Assembly: GCA_027449965.1 (NCBI GenBank)
Contig: DAIDKP010000013.1
Coordinates: forward strand, 62,001 to 126,000
Source: Acidobacteriaceae bacterium
GTDB taxonomy: Bacteria > Acidobacteriota > Terriglobia > Terriglobales > Acidobacteriaceae
DNA length: 64,000 nucleotides
Direction of reading: 5' to 3'
This document shows, in pieces, positions 10,198 to 18,883 of the stretch. A model generated the notes under the pieces. It had not been told where the DNA came from and made no database searches. It saw only the letters and a list, made by a program, of their open reading frames with translations. Made by a program: the position numbers and the translations under genes. Numbering within the stretch: position 1 is the stretch's first letter; every line of letters begins with the position of its first letter.

Positions 10198-10395
10198 TCA
10201 GGCGTAGGGAATCATACGCGCGACTTTTTCAAAGTCGGCGTCGGAGACCATGAGGGTCTTGCCCAGCTTGGCTTTGGTCTTGGGCAGCTTGGAGGTGAGG
10301 ATGTGGCGCGTCTTGGTCTGGCGGCGCTTGATTTTGCCGCTGCCGGTCTTCGAGAAGCGCTTGGCCGCTCCAGTGTGTGTCTTGAGTTTCGGCAT
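10198..10395 (-). CDS. rpmI: 50S ribosomal protein L35
   Basis: A 65-residue basic large-subunit protein. [25 protein letters not shown] is the family signature. It precedes rplT as in most bacteria. Unusually, infC is not the immediate upstream gene, because an S9 peptidase gene lies between them. The leader carries a perfect 16-base palindrome and a TATACT box. Confidence 0.97.
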   Translation of the reverse strand: MPKLKTHTGAAKRFSKTGSGKIKRRQTKTRHILTSKLPKTKAKLGKTLMVSDADFEKVARMIPYA

Positions 10396-10477
10396 TTTGT
10401 TCTCTTGTCTCCGGTGAGTTTCGCTGCTCGATGTGTGTCGGCAACAGCGCGCCCGCCCGGGGGATTCCGCAGTGGAA

Positions 10478-10493
10478 ACAGGGACGTCCCTGT
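10478..10493. promoter_or_regulatory. 16-base perfect palindrome in the rpmI leader
   Basis: ACAGGGACGTCCCTGT is perfectly self-complementary. On the minus strand it sits downstream of a TATACT box (near 10515) and about 80 bases before the rpmI ATG. It could be an operator for a dimeric regulator or a small RNA hairpin. No partner regulator is identified. Confidence 0.4.
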
Positions 10494-10536
10494 AGTCCGG
10501 CGGACTGAGTCAGTATATCGCACCTTGGATTTCTGC

Positions 10537-10566
10537 GCCACAGGCGACAGTTCGTCGACCTGTGGC
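10537..10566 (-). terminator. Hairpin downstream of the S9 peptidase gene
   Basis: Arms GCCACAGG and CCTGTGGC are extended inward by CGAC/GTCG with one bulged base around a 5-base loop. It lies just after the S9 peptidase stop on the minus strand. There is no T-run, so it may be an mRNA end stabiliser rather than a strong terminator. Confidence 0.4.
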
Positions 10567-10577
10567 ACAGTTGGGTG

Positions 10578-12698
10578 CTACTGGCTGAGGTTTTGCTGGA
10601 GAAACTGGACGATGCGCTGGCGGGCTTGCCATCCGTGCCAGGGTTCCGGGGACGGATAGCCGAAGATGCCGCGCGCCAGCGGCCCGTGGTCTTCGCGCGG
10701 GAAGAGCATCATCTGTACGGGTACGTTCATTTGACGGAGAGCGCGGTACATCTCTTCGCTCTGGCCCATGGGGTCTGTCGTGTCGGACTGGCCCTGAAGG
10801 AGCAGAAATGGGGTGCGGGCGGCATCGACGCGGGAAAGCGGACTTTGCCGCCAGGCGTCTGTGAAGTGTTGCCAGGGCAGTCCGTAGTACCAGCGATCGT
10901 ACCAGGAGCCGCCTTCGGTGCCGTATTCGCTGAACTGATCGATGACCGGCGCGCCGGAGATGATGGCGCGGAAGCGGTTGGTTTTGCCTTCGGCAAAGCC
11001 GGCCATCTCTCCGCCGTAACTGTAGCCCATGAGGGCGAGGCGCTCGCCGTTCAGCTCAGGATGGGCTTTGAGCACCGCATCGAGGCCGGCCATGATGTCG
11101 GCGAAGTCTTCTCCGCCGAGGTCGTTTTTGTTGGCGGCAGCAAAGCGCCAGCCGTAACCACTGGAGCCACGCGGATTGGGACGGAGAACGGCCCATCCGT
11201 GGCCGAGCAGAAAGCTGACCCAGGGATCGTACCGGTCTTCCCAGGCGCGGAGCGGTCCGCCATGAACCTCGACGATGAGAGGAACGGGGTTGTGCTCATC
11301 GGCCTGCGGCGGCACGCTCAGCAGTCCCTGGATGGAAAGTCCGCCCTGCTGCCATTGGACGAGGGTGGAGTGTACGGCTTTGACGGGGTGGAGGGATGGA
11401 GTCTGGAGCGCAGTGCAATCGTCGCCCAGGCGCGCGGCAAAGCAGAGGGTGGGCGGGTGGTCGCTGGATTCTGCGAACCAGACCCAGCCGGATTGGTTGT
11501 GGTTGGTGGCGAGGCCGGTGAGAACGGCAAGCGACTGCGGCACGGGCTGGGGTGTTTGTGCCGAGTCTGCGCGAAGGATGACGGCTCCGAGGCGAACACC
11601 CTGGGCGACGGCGACGAGGATGCGTCCGTCGGTGAGCGGGACGGGTTCGCCGTAGCCGAGGCCACCGTCGAAGTCAGGCATCAGACGTTGGGGTGAGGCC
11701 AGCGGTTCGGTGGCCATGGCATAGAGTTCTTCGACTCCAGGCGGTGCGTCTTCCGGGGTTTGAGCTGCGAAGAAGAGATGGCTGCCGTCGCGACTCCAGG
11801 CGATGGGGCCGCGCAGGGTAGCGGGAGCGTGGACAAGCCGAACGGGTTTGTCGGTACTGGTGGGAACGATCCAGGCTTCGCCGGAGGGCTTGAGATCGCT
11901 GGCGCCGTTGGGCGGCTGGATGACGGCGACAAGTTGACGGCTGTCGGGTGACCAGGATGCGGCGCGGACGTTTCCATCGAGGGCGACAGGCGTCAGAGGC
12001 GCGTCGGAGGCAAGGGATCCGTCAGCCTTGAGGTGGGCGAGATACAGCCGTGTTCGATGGGTCTGATGATCGACCCAGGTGGCGTCGGCTTTGTCGTCAT
12101 GGGCAACTTTTTCGCCGGGGGTCTGCGGGTCGAGCGCCCAGATGGCCAGCCCTGTGCCGTCAGGTGAAAGGGAGTAGCCGCTGACGCCTAGGTCGAGCGG
12201 TTTGGCAGCCTTCGCACTGGCTTTGCGGGCTTCCGGGATGGCGTCAGGAAGTTTGGCGTCATCCACCGATGGGAGAGTCTTGAGCGCGTAGGGGATGGCT
12301 TCACCGCCGAGCAGGGAGAGACGAAAAAGCTGGGTCCGCTGGCCGCGATGTGCGAGAAAGAGAATGAATTTGCCGTCGGGCGACCAGGCGGCGCGGCTTT
12401 CGCCGGATTTTTCTTTGCCGGGCATGAACGTGATCTGACGTGGGGCGGCGCTCGAGTCCGTGGGGGTAAGCCAGAGGTGGCTAAGTCCGCCATCGGCTGT
12501 GGCGTCGGAGACGCTGAAGAGCACTGTGCGACCGTCCGGACTCAACTCGGCGGCACTCATGGTACGGAGGTGCAGCAGGTCGTCGGTGGTGGGAAAAGTG
12601 AGGGCGCTGGTAGTTGCCGAATTGGTTTGGATGGAATGGGGTCGGGCCGCGGCGACCAGCGAAGCGAGGAAGCACAGGCAGACAGCAGATGTTCTCAT
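10578..12698 (-). CDS. Exported S9-family prolyl-oligopeptidase-like peptidase
   Basis: A 706-residue serine peptidase that probably trims short peptides in the periplasm. I start at ATG 12698, which opens directly into a signal peptide (MRTSAVCLCFLASLVAAARP); the longer ORF adds five codons from a GTG. The first ~430 residues are a WD40-like propeller with repeats such as WSPDGKFILF and WSPDSRQLV. The C-terminal alpha/beta hydrolase domain has the nucleophile motif GYSYGG, an Asp around QGQSDTTDP and His in REDHGP, the expected triad order. It is inserted between infC and rpmI, genes that are normally adjacent. The infC terminator upstream suggests it has its own promoter. Confidence 0.92.
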   Translation of the reverse strand: MRTSAVCLCFLASLVAAARPHSIQTNSATTSALTFPTTDDLLHLRTMSAAELSPDGRTVLFSVSDATADGGLSHLWLTPTDSSAAPRQITFMPGKEKSGESRAAWSPDGKFILFLAHRGQRTQLFRLSLLGGEAIPYALKTLPSVDDAKLPDAIPEARKASAKAAKPLDLGVSGYSLSPDGTGLAIWALDPQTPGEKVAHDDKADATWVDHQTHRTRLYLAHLKADGSLASDAPLTPVALDGNVRAASWSPDSRQLVAVIQPPNGASDLKPSGEAWIVPTSTDKPVRLVHAPATLRGPIAWSRDGSHLFFAAQTPEDAPPGVEELYAMATEPLASPQRLMPDFDGGLGYGEPVPLTDGRILVAVAQGVRLGAVILRADSAQTPQPVPQSLAVLTGLATNHNQSGWVWFAESSDHPPTLCFAARLGDDCTALQTPSLHPVKAVHSTLVQWQQGGLSIQGLLSVPPQADEHNPVPLIVEVHGGPLRAWEDRYDPWVSFLLGHGWAVLRPNPRGSSGYGWRFAAANKNDLGGEDFADIMAGLDAVLKAHPELNGERLALMGYSYGGEMAGFAEGKTNRFRAIISGAPVIDQFSEYGTEGGSWYDRWYYGLPWQHFTDAWRQSPLSRVDAARTPFLLLQGQSDTTDPMGQSEEMYRALRQMNVPVQMMLFPREDHGPLARGIFGYPSPEPWHGWQARQRIVQFLQQNLSQ

Positions 12699-12721
12699 GG
12701 GGTCAGCATACACGCGGGCAG

Positions 12722-12773
12722 CAAAAATCCGAGCGATCTTTCCACGGTGATAGCGCGGAAAGATCGCTCGGAT
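12722..12773 (-). terminator. Intrinsic terminator after infC
   Basis: A 17-bp perfect stem (arms 12727-12743 and 12757-12773) with a 13-base loop is followed on the minus strand by a TTTTT run. It lies 31 bases after the infC stop and 24 bases before the S9 peptidase start. Confidence 0.88.
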
Positions 12774-12803
12774 CCTTGGTAGTGAGAGCCGCAGGGCGGG
12801 GAA

Positions 12804-13418
12804 TCAGACGCTGGTGGTCTGATTGGCGTCTGCCGATGCGGTAGCCTGCCCCGGAGTGGCCGCAGGCTTCGGCTTGGGCTGTTCGACTTTCTTCGACGGA
12901 GCGAGGATGGCGTGGAGTGTGGTGCCCTCCATGCGAGGCATGAACTCGACGATGCCAGCTTCGCCGATGTCCGTGATCAGGCGATTGATGATGTTATAGC
13001 CAAGCTCGCGATGCGACATCTGGCGGCCACGGAAACGCAGGCTGGCCTTGACCTTGTCGCCTTCGTTGAGAAATCGCACACATTGATTTTTCTTGGTCTG
13101 GTAGTCATGCTCATCCACGGTAACGGAGAACTTGACTTCTTTGACGACGATGACCTTCTGCTTTTTGCGCGCGGCGTTTTCGCTCTTGTCTTTCTCATAG
13201 AGGAAGCGGCCATAGTCCTGAATGCGGCAGACGGGCGGGACTGCGTTTGGGGAAACCTCAACCAGGTCCAGTCCGCGATCCCGGGCCATCTTGAGCGCTT
13301 CAAAAGGCGGGAGAATACCGAGTTGCTCTCCATGTTCGTCAATTACGCGAATCTCGCGCGCCCGAATGCGCTCGTTGATCCGGATCATCTGTTTTGCAGA
13401 ACGCTTATCGAATGCTAT
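12804..13418 (-). CDS. infC: Translation initiation factor IF-3
   Basis: IF-3 binds the 30S subunit and checks start-codon and initiator tRNA pairing. INERIRAREIRVID (N-domain), the linker and the C-domain (RFRGRQMSHRELG) are clear. The ORF track starts at a GTG 24 bases upstream, which lies before the ribosome site. The best site is GGAGGAGCACC, leading straight into an ATA codon that begins IAFDKRSAKQM; the first in-frame ATG is 30 bases later. I therefore place the start at ATA, giving 204 residues. A rare start codon is the known basis of IF-3 autoregulation in enterobacteria. The tail is a low-complexity Pro/Ala extension. A strong terminator follows. Confidence 0.92.
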   Translation of the reverse strand: MAFDKRSAKQMIRINERIRAREIRVIDEHGEQLGILPPFEALKMARDRGLDLVEVSPNAVPPVCRIQDYGRFLYEKDKSENAARKKQKVIVVKEVKFSVTVDEHDYQTKKNQCVRFLNEGDKVKASLRFRGRQMSHRELGYNIINRLITDIGEAGIVEFMPRMEGTTLHAILAPSKKVEQPKPKPAATPGQATASADANQTTSV

Positions 13419-13429
13419 GGTGCTCCTCC
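13416..13429 (-). promoter_or_regulatory. Shine-Dalgarno and ATA start codon of infC
   Basis: On the minus strand the sequence is GGAGGAGCACC followed by ATA. The spacing between GGAGG and ATA is six bases, which is ideal, while both the upstream GTG and the downstream ATG (13388) fit this site badly. Confidence 0.65.
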
Positions 13430-13530
13430 AGAGTGTGCCCACGTTTGCGAAGTGCCTGCGTTTGTCTCGCTCATGTGCCGCAGGCTCGCACTACGAGTAT
13501 ACCATTCTGTCGAATTTTCGATTACATCGA

Positions 13531-14367
13531 TTACATCCTGCCAAGCAGCCGCAGGAAGCGCGCCCAGGCGTCGTCGCGTGCTTTCCTGTTGGCCGGGCTG
13601 GCATCCGGAGCTTCACCTGCTCGCATGAATCCGTGGCCGGCGCCGGCATAGACGACGGGACGATAGACCTTGCCCGCGGCCTGCATGTCGGCGGTGGTGG
13701 AAGGCACGGTGGAGCTGACGCGCGCATCGTCGCCGGCGTAAAAGCCGTAAACGGGAGCGGAGATGGCGGGCATGGCTTCTTTGACAGGCGGTGTCCCATA
13801 GAAGACAAAGGCTGCGTTGAGATGCTTGTGGAGCGTGGCGTATTCAAAGGCTTTGCCGCCACCCCAGCAGAATCCTGCGACGGCGAGCTTGCCGTTGGCG
13901 GCAGGCTGCTTGAGAGCATAATCGGCCGTGACGCTGAGGTCGGACATCACCTGACGGGGATCAAGCTGAAAGACGGCCTTCACGGTTGAATCCATGTCCG
14001 GAAAGTCGCTGCTGCCGCCGCCGTGTGGGCCGTGCTCGCTGAGTAGGTCGGGAACGATGGCGATGTAGCCCTGGGCGGCAAGATCGTCGGCCATGCTGCG
14101 CGCCCAGTCCGAGAGGCCAAAGATTTCATGGACGATGAGAACGACGGAGGCTTTGTGGCTGACTTCGGGATAGACGATGTAGGCCTGAAGCTTGCGATGG
14201 TCGTAAGGGATGGTGACCCATTCCTGATGGCGAGGACTTTTGTTGAGCTTGGCTTTGGCCCAGTCCTGAGCGTGGGCGGAGCGGACGCCGAGAGACAGGA
14301 CTGCAAACAGGATGGCGATACAGATGGCCAAAACCTTTGCCGTGGAATGCTTTTGCCCGTGGTTCAT
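13531..14367 (-). CDS. Exported dienelactone-hydrolase-family protein
   Basis: A 278-residue hydrolase with an N-terminal signal peptide (ICIAILFAVLSLGVRSAHAQ). The DLH fold is indicated by VVLIVHEIFGLSDWARSMADDLAAQGY, the cysteine nucleophile elbow GFCWGGG, Asp in YAGDDARV and His in GAGHGFMR, so the Cys-Asp-His triad is complete. Known family members open lactones such as dienelactone in aromatic breakdown, but exported paralogues are common and their substrate is unknown. A CAGGAGG site precedes the ATG. It is a single gene, divergent from the polyketide cluster. Confidence 0.88.
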   Translation of the reverse strand: MNHGQKHSTAKVLAICIAILFAVLSLGVRSAHAQDWAKAKLNKSPRHQEWVTIPYDHRKLQAYIVYPEVSHKASVVLIVHEIFGLSDWARSMADDLAAQGYIAIVPDLLSEHGPHGGGSSDFPDMDSTVKAVFQLDPRQVMSDLSVTADYALKQPAANGKLAVAGFCWGGGKAFEYATLHKHLNAAFVFYGTPPVKEAMPAISAPVYGFYAGDDARVSSTVPSTTADMQAAGKVYRPVVYAGAGHGFMRAGEAPDASPANRKARDDAWARFLRLLGRM

Positions 14368-14991
14368 GCCGGTGGTCCTCCTGAAGAGTAACGGATGCGT
14401 GGTGGGAAGGAACTGATCCTGCGAAGAATTCTACGCATCGTGGAGCGCTCCGCCAAGTGTGAGTGAGCGGTGCGAGGTCTGACAGAGATCCAAGCGTGGG
14501 TGAAGCTCAGTCCATAGGCGGCTTCAGCCGGTGGTTTGTGTGGCTCCGTGATCCAAACCGTCTATTCTTGAACCTTGCCCTGGCAAACCATCATCCAACG
14601 TTCGTGCGACGAGTTTTTCATCGAACCGAAATCATTCAATCCGGTTGCTGGTGGAAGAAGATACGAGAAATAATGCAGCCGACTGAGTTCGATTGCACAA
14701 AATTGAAGTTGTGCGAACGATAGCGAATCCCCCTCGGGTGTGTAAAGAATGAAGCTGACAACATATGTGTCGGCGACCTTCTATGAAGAAATTGTCATTC
14801 AATCCGCTTCCTGCCCGGTGCTATCCAACCCGCAGCGATTTCGTCTTACAGGGTATCCGTTGTGTTGAAGATACCCAGTCTGTTTCCTTCAGTCGGCGAC
14901 TGTTATCGAGTAGTCGTCTTTTTGTGGTCCGGAAATCTCCAGACACACGCAACATGCAATGCTTGTTCACGGGGCTTAAGGACTACTGCTC
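14368..14991. other. Intergenic region upstream of the type III PKS cluster
   Basis: These 624 bases have no convincing gene; the two small ORFs in the track (14463 and 14765) have no recognisable content. The left end carries the DLH gene leader. An inverted repeat GCACAA-N8-TTGTGC at 14695-14714 is a candidate operator for the cluster. AAGGA at 14978 is the ribosome site for the PKS ATG. Confidence 0.5.
14695..14714. promoter_or_regulatory. Inverted repeat, candidate operator of the PKS cluster
   Basis: GCACAA, eight bases, then TTGTGC: a dyad about 280 bases upstream of the polyketide synthase start. This is seen in the sequence only; no regulator gene is adjacent. Confidence 0.25.
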
Positions 14992-16053
14992 ATGACTATG
15001 TCTTATCTGAATCGCATTGCCACGGCCGTACCCGAGCATGATGTGCATGATCTCTTTGTGGTCTTTGCAGAGGAGATGCTTGCAGACCCAAGGCTGCGCG
15101 CGGTGTTTCGCCGGATGGCGAGCCGCGCGGAAATCGATCATCGATATTCATTTCTCAATACGCAGAAAGGCCGGGGATCTTTTTCGTCACAGGATGCGAC
15201 GGAACTGTATCGGCTGGGCAGCTTTCCGAATACTTCGCGGCGCATGGAGTTGTTTGAGCAGTACGCTCCGGTGCTGATGCGAAAGGCAGTCGACAACCTG
15301 GCGCTCAACGAGCAGGAGCGCGCTGGAATTACGCATGTGCTGGTGACCTGCTGCACGGGTCTGTATGCGCCGGGTCTGGATTTTGAGATTGTCGACCACC
15401 TTGGACTTTCACCGAGCGTGGAGCGCACGATGATTGGATTTATGGGATGCTATGCCGCGATCAATGCGCTGAAGCTGGCGCGGCATATTGTGCGTTCCGA
15501 TCCGAAAGCCAGCGTACTGATGGTCAACCTGGAACTGTGCACGCTGCACTTTCAGGAGACGCAGGATCTGGAACAGGTGCTTTCCTTCCTGGTCTTTGCC
15601 GATGGCGCGGCAGCAAGCCTGATTACCGCTCGCGAGCAGGGTCTGGCGCTGGACAGCTTTCGAGCCGTGATGGTGCCGGGTACCAGAGAATTGATTACGT
15701 GGAAGATCCGTGGGCTGGGGTTTGACATGCTGCTCTCCGGGCAAGTGCCGACGGAGTTGAGCCGAGCCTTGCAAGAGGACGAACTGATGCGTGAGCGAGA
15801 CAGGATCGATCTGTGGGCGGTGCATCCGGGCGGGCGGTCGATTCTGGATGCGGTCGAGCGAGGGCTGGAACTGCCGGATAGCGCACTGACGGCATCGCGG
15901 GAGGTGCTGTCGCGCTTTGGCAATATGTCGTCGGCGACGGTAATGTTTGTGCTGCAACGGATGATGCAGCAGGCGAGGCCGGGCCAGAGCGGGTGTGCGA
16001 TGTCGTTTGGCCCCGGACTGACAGCGGAGACGATGCGCTTCCATGTGGTCTAG
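14992..16053 (+). CDS. Type III polyketide synthase (chalcone/stilbene synthase family)
   Basis: A 353-residue homodimeric ketosynthase that extends an acyl-CoA starter with malonyl-CoA and cyclises the chain to a pyrone or resorcinol. The catalytic triad is complete: Cys153 in GFMGCYAA, His278 in WAVHPGG and Asn311 in RFGNMSSATV. The tail SFGPGLTAETMRFHVV is typical of the family. The N-terminal EIDHRYSFL is more like bacterial alkylpyrone/alkylresorcinol synthases than plant enzymes. Its stop overlaps the methyltransferase start by 11 bases, indicating coupling. With the FAD oxidoreductase downstream, the set matches the SrsA-SrsB-SrsC type of phenolic-lipid pathway (synthase, methyltransferase, hydroxylase) known from Streptomyces. 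Confidence 0.92.
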   Translation: MTMSYLNRIATAVPEHDVHDLFVVFAEEMLADPRLRAVFRRMASRAEIDHRYSFLNTQKGRGSFSSQDATELYRLGSFPNTSRRMELFEQYAPVLMRKAVDNLALNEQERAGITHVLVTCCTGLYAPGLDFEIVDHLGLSPSVERTMIGFMGCYAAINALKLARHIVRSDPKASVLMVNLELCTLHFQETQDLEQVLSFLVFADGAAASLITAREQGLALDSFRAVMVPGTRELITWKIRGLGFDMLLSGQVPTELSRALQEDELMRERDRIDLWAVHPGGRSILDAVERGLELPDSALTASREVLSRFGNMSSATVMFVLQRMMQQARPGQSGCAMSFGPGLTAETMRFHVV

Positions 16054-16768
16054 CATAGAGATCGATTTCAGTCAGCGGGTTTCTCCGCGCGAGTTGCCTG
16101 AGCTGATGGATGGCGAGTGCAGCTATGAGGATTTTCGTGAGTGCCTGCGCAGCCTGGAAGAGATCAACCGATGGCTGTGGGGATATCGACCAACGTTGGC
16201 CTGGCTGAATCGGCTGCCACTGGATAGGAACGGGCCGGTGCATATTCTCGATGTGGGTTGTGGTGGTGGTGATCTGCTGCGGAAGATTGCCGACTGGGCG
16301 CGGAAACGCGATGTCGCTGTGAAACTGACGGGCATTGACCTGAATCCCTATGCAGCGAAAGCGGCAGCGGAGGCGACCCCGAAGGCTTTAGGAATCGAGT
16401 GGGTGACGGGGAATGCGCTGGAGTTTTGCCCGAAGACGCCTGTGGATATTGTCGTCAGCTCGCTGATGGCGCATCATCTGGAGGAGGAGCAGATCATAGC
16501 GCTGCTCCGGTGGATGGAGGTGACGGCGCGTGTGGGTTGGTTTATCAATGACCTGGAGCGCTCCGAGCGGAACTGCCGCCTCTTTCAGTGGGTGGAAAAG
16601 ATGGCAGGCTGGCATCGGTTTGTGCGTCACGATGGCCCCGTGTCATTTCGACGCGCTTTTGTGGATGAGGATTGGGTGCGACTGCTGACTGCGGCGGAAG
16701 TGCCGCGAATCGCAACATCGGTGGAGCACTGGCGTCCGGGAAGATTGTGTGTGGGGCGCTGGAAGTGA
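16043..16768 (+). CDS. SAM-dependent methyltransferase of the PKS cluster
   Basis: A 241-residue class I methyltransferase. The SAM motif I is ILDVGCGGG (residues 68-76), followed by LTGIDLNPYAAKAA and a VVSSLMAHHLEEEQ segment typical of enzymes acting on small molecules. It overlaps the type III PKS gene by 11 bases and is probably translated from the same message. The likely role, by analogy with phenolic-lipid clusters, is O- or C-methylation of the polyketide ring. The acceptor is an inference. Confidence 0.88.
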   Translation: MWSSIEIDFSQRVSPRELPELMDGECSYEDFRECLRSLEEINRWLWGYRPTLAWLNRLPLDRNGPVHILDVGCGGGDLLRKIADWARKRDVAVKLTGIDLNPYAAKAAAEATPKALGIEWVTGNALEFCPKTPVDIVVSSLMAHHLEEEQIIALLRWMEVTARVGWFINDLERSERNCRLFQWVEKMAGWHRFVRHDGPVSFRRAFVDEDWVRLLTAAEVPRIATSVEHWRPGRLCVGRWK

Positions 16769-16868
16769 GAGCTGCAATTTTGACCGAGATGCATCGACAG
16801 GCAAAGTTTGTTGTTCCCGTTCGAGCACGGATGCAACGAATATCGTCTAACTACCGAGGAAACCGATA

Positions 16869-17504
16869 ATGCCGACTTCCACAATGCTCGCGTCCAAATC
16901 TGCGGGTTCCAGATTCAAGATCATGCTGTGGGCGGGCATTGGCCTCACGACGCTCTTTGTCTTCATCACTTCAGAAGTCCTCCTTGTCACCGACTACCCG
17001 ATGTATCACGCTTATCGCTTGCAGGTGATCGCTGATCGTCATCTGCTGATCCCGCATACGCTCGCCGGATTATTTGCCCTTTTGATCGGCCCTGTCAATT
17101 TCTCCTCGCGGATTCGCCAGCGTCATCTCACGCTTCATCGCATACTTGGTCGCGTCTATGTGGTTTCTGTTTTTGTCGGTTCGTTGACCGGTATCGCTCT
17201 CGCCTGGGGACGTCCGGGGCTTCCGGGGACATCGATGCAGGCTGCGGCGTGGATGGTCTGCACAGTTGCTGCTTTTATCACTGCGCGCAATCGTCACATC
17301 GCTGTGCACCAACAGTGGATGGCTCGCTCCTACGCAGTCACGTTTACTTTTGTCTCCAGCCGCGTATTCAATCTGGTGCCCGCTTACTGGAGCCATCTTG
17401 GCGATGTGCTGTCCGCAGTTGGCGTGATTGCCTTCACTCTCGCATCCCTGCTGGTAGTTGACCTGGGCTTCAACTGGCACGAACTCACAACGCGTCGCAA
17501 CTGA
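16869..17504 (+). CDS. DUF2306 integral membrane protein
   Basis: A 211-residue polytopic membrane protein with about six hydrophobic segments (for example IMLWAGIGLTTLFVFITSEVLL and HTLAGLFALLIGPVNF). The pattern HRILGRVYVVSVFVGSLTGIALAW, with histidines in IAVHQQWMARSYAVTF, is characteristic of DUF2306, a family with conserved histidines and no firmly established function. The start has a good GAGGAAA site. It lies between the methyltransferase and the FAD enzyme on the same strand, so it may help in membrane handling or redox modification of the lipid product. That is inference. Confidence 0.8.
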   Translation: MPTSTMLASKSAGSRFKIMLWAGIGLTTLFVFITSEVLLVTDYPMYHAYRLQVIADRHLLIPHTLAGLFALLIGPVNFSSRIRQRHLTLHRILGRVYVVSVFVGSLTGIALAWGRPGLPGTSMQAAAWMVCTVAAFITARNRHIAVHQQWMARSYAVTFTFVSSRVFNLVPAYWSHLGDVLSAVGVIAFTLASLLVVDLGFNWHELTTRRN

Positions 17505-17693
17505 TTTTTGATTCGTCGATGCAGAGCGGGCAAAGTCGCGCACGATCAATCGGCACGCAACCACCATAGAAAGACCAGCACTCAGATGACGATTCATTCA
17601 GGATGATCTTCCAATTGGCTTTTTGAGCGTCTATTACAAATAAGAATTCGCACGATTCGCTGATTGTGCACACAATGGATTAGGAGCAATATC

Positions 17694-18815
17694 TTGCACG
17701 ACGAAGTTCTGATGATTGGTGGTGGCGTGGCAGGCTGCGCAGCTTCCATTGCCCTGGCTCGTAAGGGGCGCAGAGTCACGATGATTGAACGCGAACCAAC
17801 GCCCCGCCATAAAGTTTGTGGTGAGTTTTTGAGCGGCGAGGCCCTGGAGGATCTGCATCTGCTTGGCATTGATCCCGCGTCGCTGGGAGCCGTGCCGATC
17901 GATTACGTTCGACTCGCCACGACAAGGCGCGCTGCAACGGCCCCGCTCCCGTTTCCTGCAAAGTCGCTTACGCGCAAGACTCTCGACACCGCTCTGATCG
18001 CCGAGGCGATAGCAGCGGGAGTCCGAGTTAAGTGTGGCCGCAGTGTCGAATCGCTGAGCCGGACAGCGGATAATCAATGGCAGGCAACGCTCGATGACGG
18101 CACTACGTACAAGGCCCCAACGGCATTTCTAGCGACAGGCAAACACGATCTGCGAGGCCACCGACGTCCCAAAGATCGCCATCAATGGGTTGGCTTCAAG
18201 ATGTACTTCCGACTGTCTGCCGCTCAAACCGCTGATCTGGCGGACGCTTCAGAGCTAACGCTTTATGCTGGTGGCTATGGCGGAATCCAGCCGGTGGAAG
18301 ACGGCATGGCGAATTTTTGTTGTGTAGTGCAACGGCGGTATTTCGCGCGCGCGGGTCTTCGGTGGGAGAGTCTTCTGGCAAAGATGAAACAGGACTGCCC
18401 TCACCTCGCAATGCGGCTGGAAGGTGCCGAGCCGCTGCTCGATAAGCCCATTACCATCGCGCATATTCCCTACGGCTACATCCGCCGCGAAACCGAAGAA
18501 GGACTCTACTGCATCGGGGATCAGGCTGCCGTAATTCCCTCCTTTACGGGGGATGGCATCTCGATCGCGCTGCACACGGCTCGCCGTGCTGCGGCAGCCT
18601 ATCTTGCCGGAGAATCGGCACCAGTATTTCAGGCAAAGCTGCGCACCGCCATGTTGCCGCAGATGCGCCTGGCGGAACTGGCTGCCAATGGGATGAACAA
18701 TGCCATCGCGCGCGCTGTGCTGCCGTTCTGCCTGCGGATATGGCCCGGAGCCATGCGCGTAACGGCAAAACTCACGCGAGTCACACAGCCCGCAGCGCAG
18801 GCATACGCGGGCTGA
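17694..18815 (+). CDS. FAD-dependent oxidoreductase/hydroxylase of the PKS cluster
   Basis: A 373-residue flavoprotein of the geranylgeranyl-reductase/aromatic-hydroxylase superfamily. The dinucleotide motif is MIGGGVAGCAASIALARKG, then RHKVCGEFLSGEA (an ARH-like segment), and late CIGDQAAVIPSFTGDGISIALHTA, the second FAD motif. The start is TTG at 17694, seven bases after AGGAG; the ORF track start at another TTG 30 bases upstream lacks a ribosome site. With the upstream type III PKS and methyltransferase it matches the hydroxylase that turns a resorcinol lipid into a quinone in known clusters. A saturating reductase role is the alternative. Confidence 0.85.
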   Translation: MHDEVLMIGGGVAGCAASIALARKGRRVTMIEREPTPRHKVCGEFLSGEALEDLHLLGIDPASLGAVPIDYVRLATTRRAATAPLPFPAKSLTRKTLDTALIAEAIAAGVRVKCGRSVESLSRTADNQWQATLDDGTTYKAPTAFLATGKHDLRGHRRPKDRHQWVGFKMYFRLSAAQTADLADASELTLYAGGYGGIQPVEDGMANFCCVVQRRYFARAGLRWESLLAKMKQDCPHLAMRLEGAEPLLDKPITIAHIPYGYIRRETEEGLYCIGDQAAVIPSFTGDGISIALHTARRAAAAYLAGESAPVFQAKLRTAMLPQMRLAELAANGMNNAIARAVLPFCLRIWPGAMRVTAKLTRVTQPAAQAYAG

Positions 18816-18883
18816 AATAAGCCTGCCAGCAACTCGGTCAAAGATTCATTTTGGGTAGTCAACATCTTCCATCTGGAGACGCA

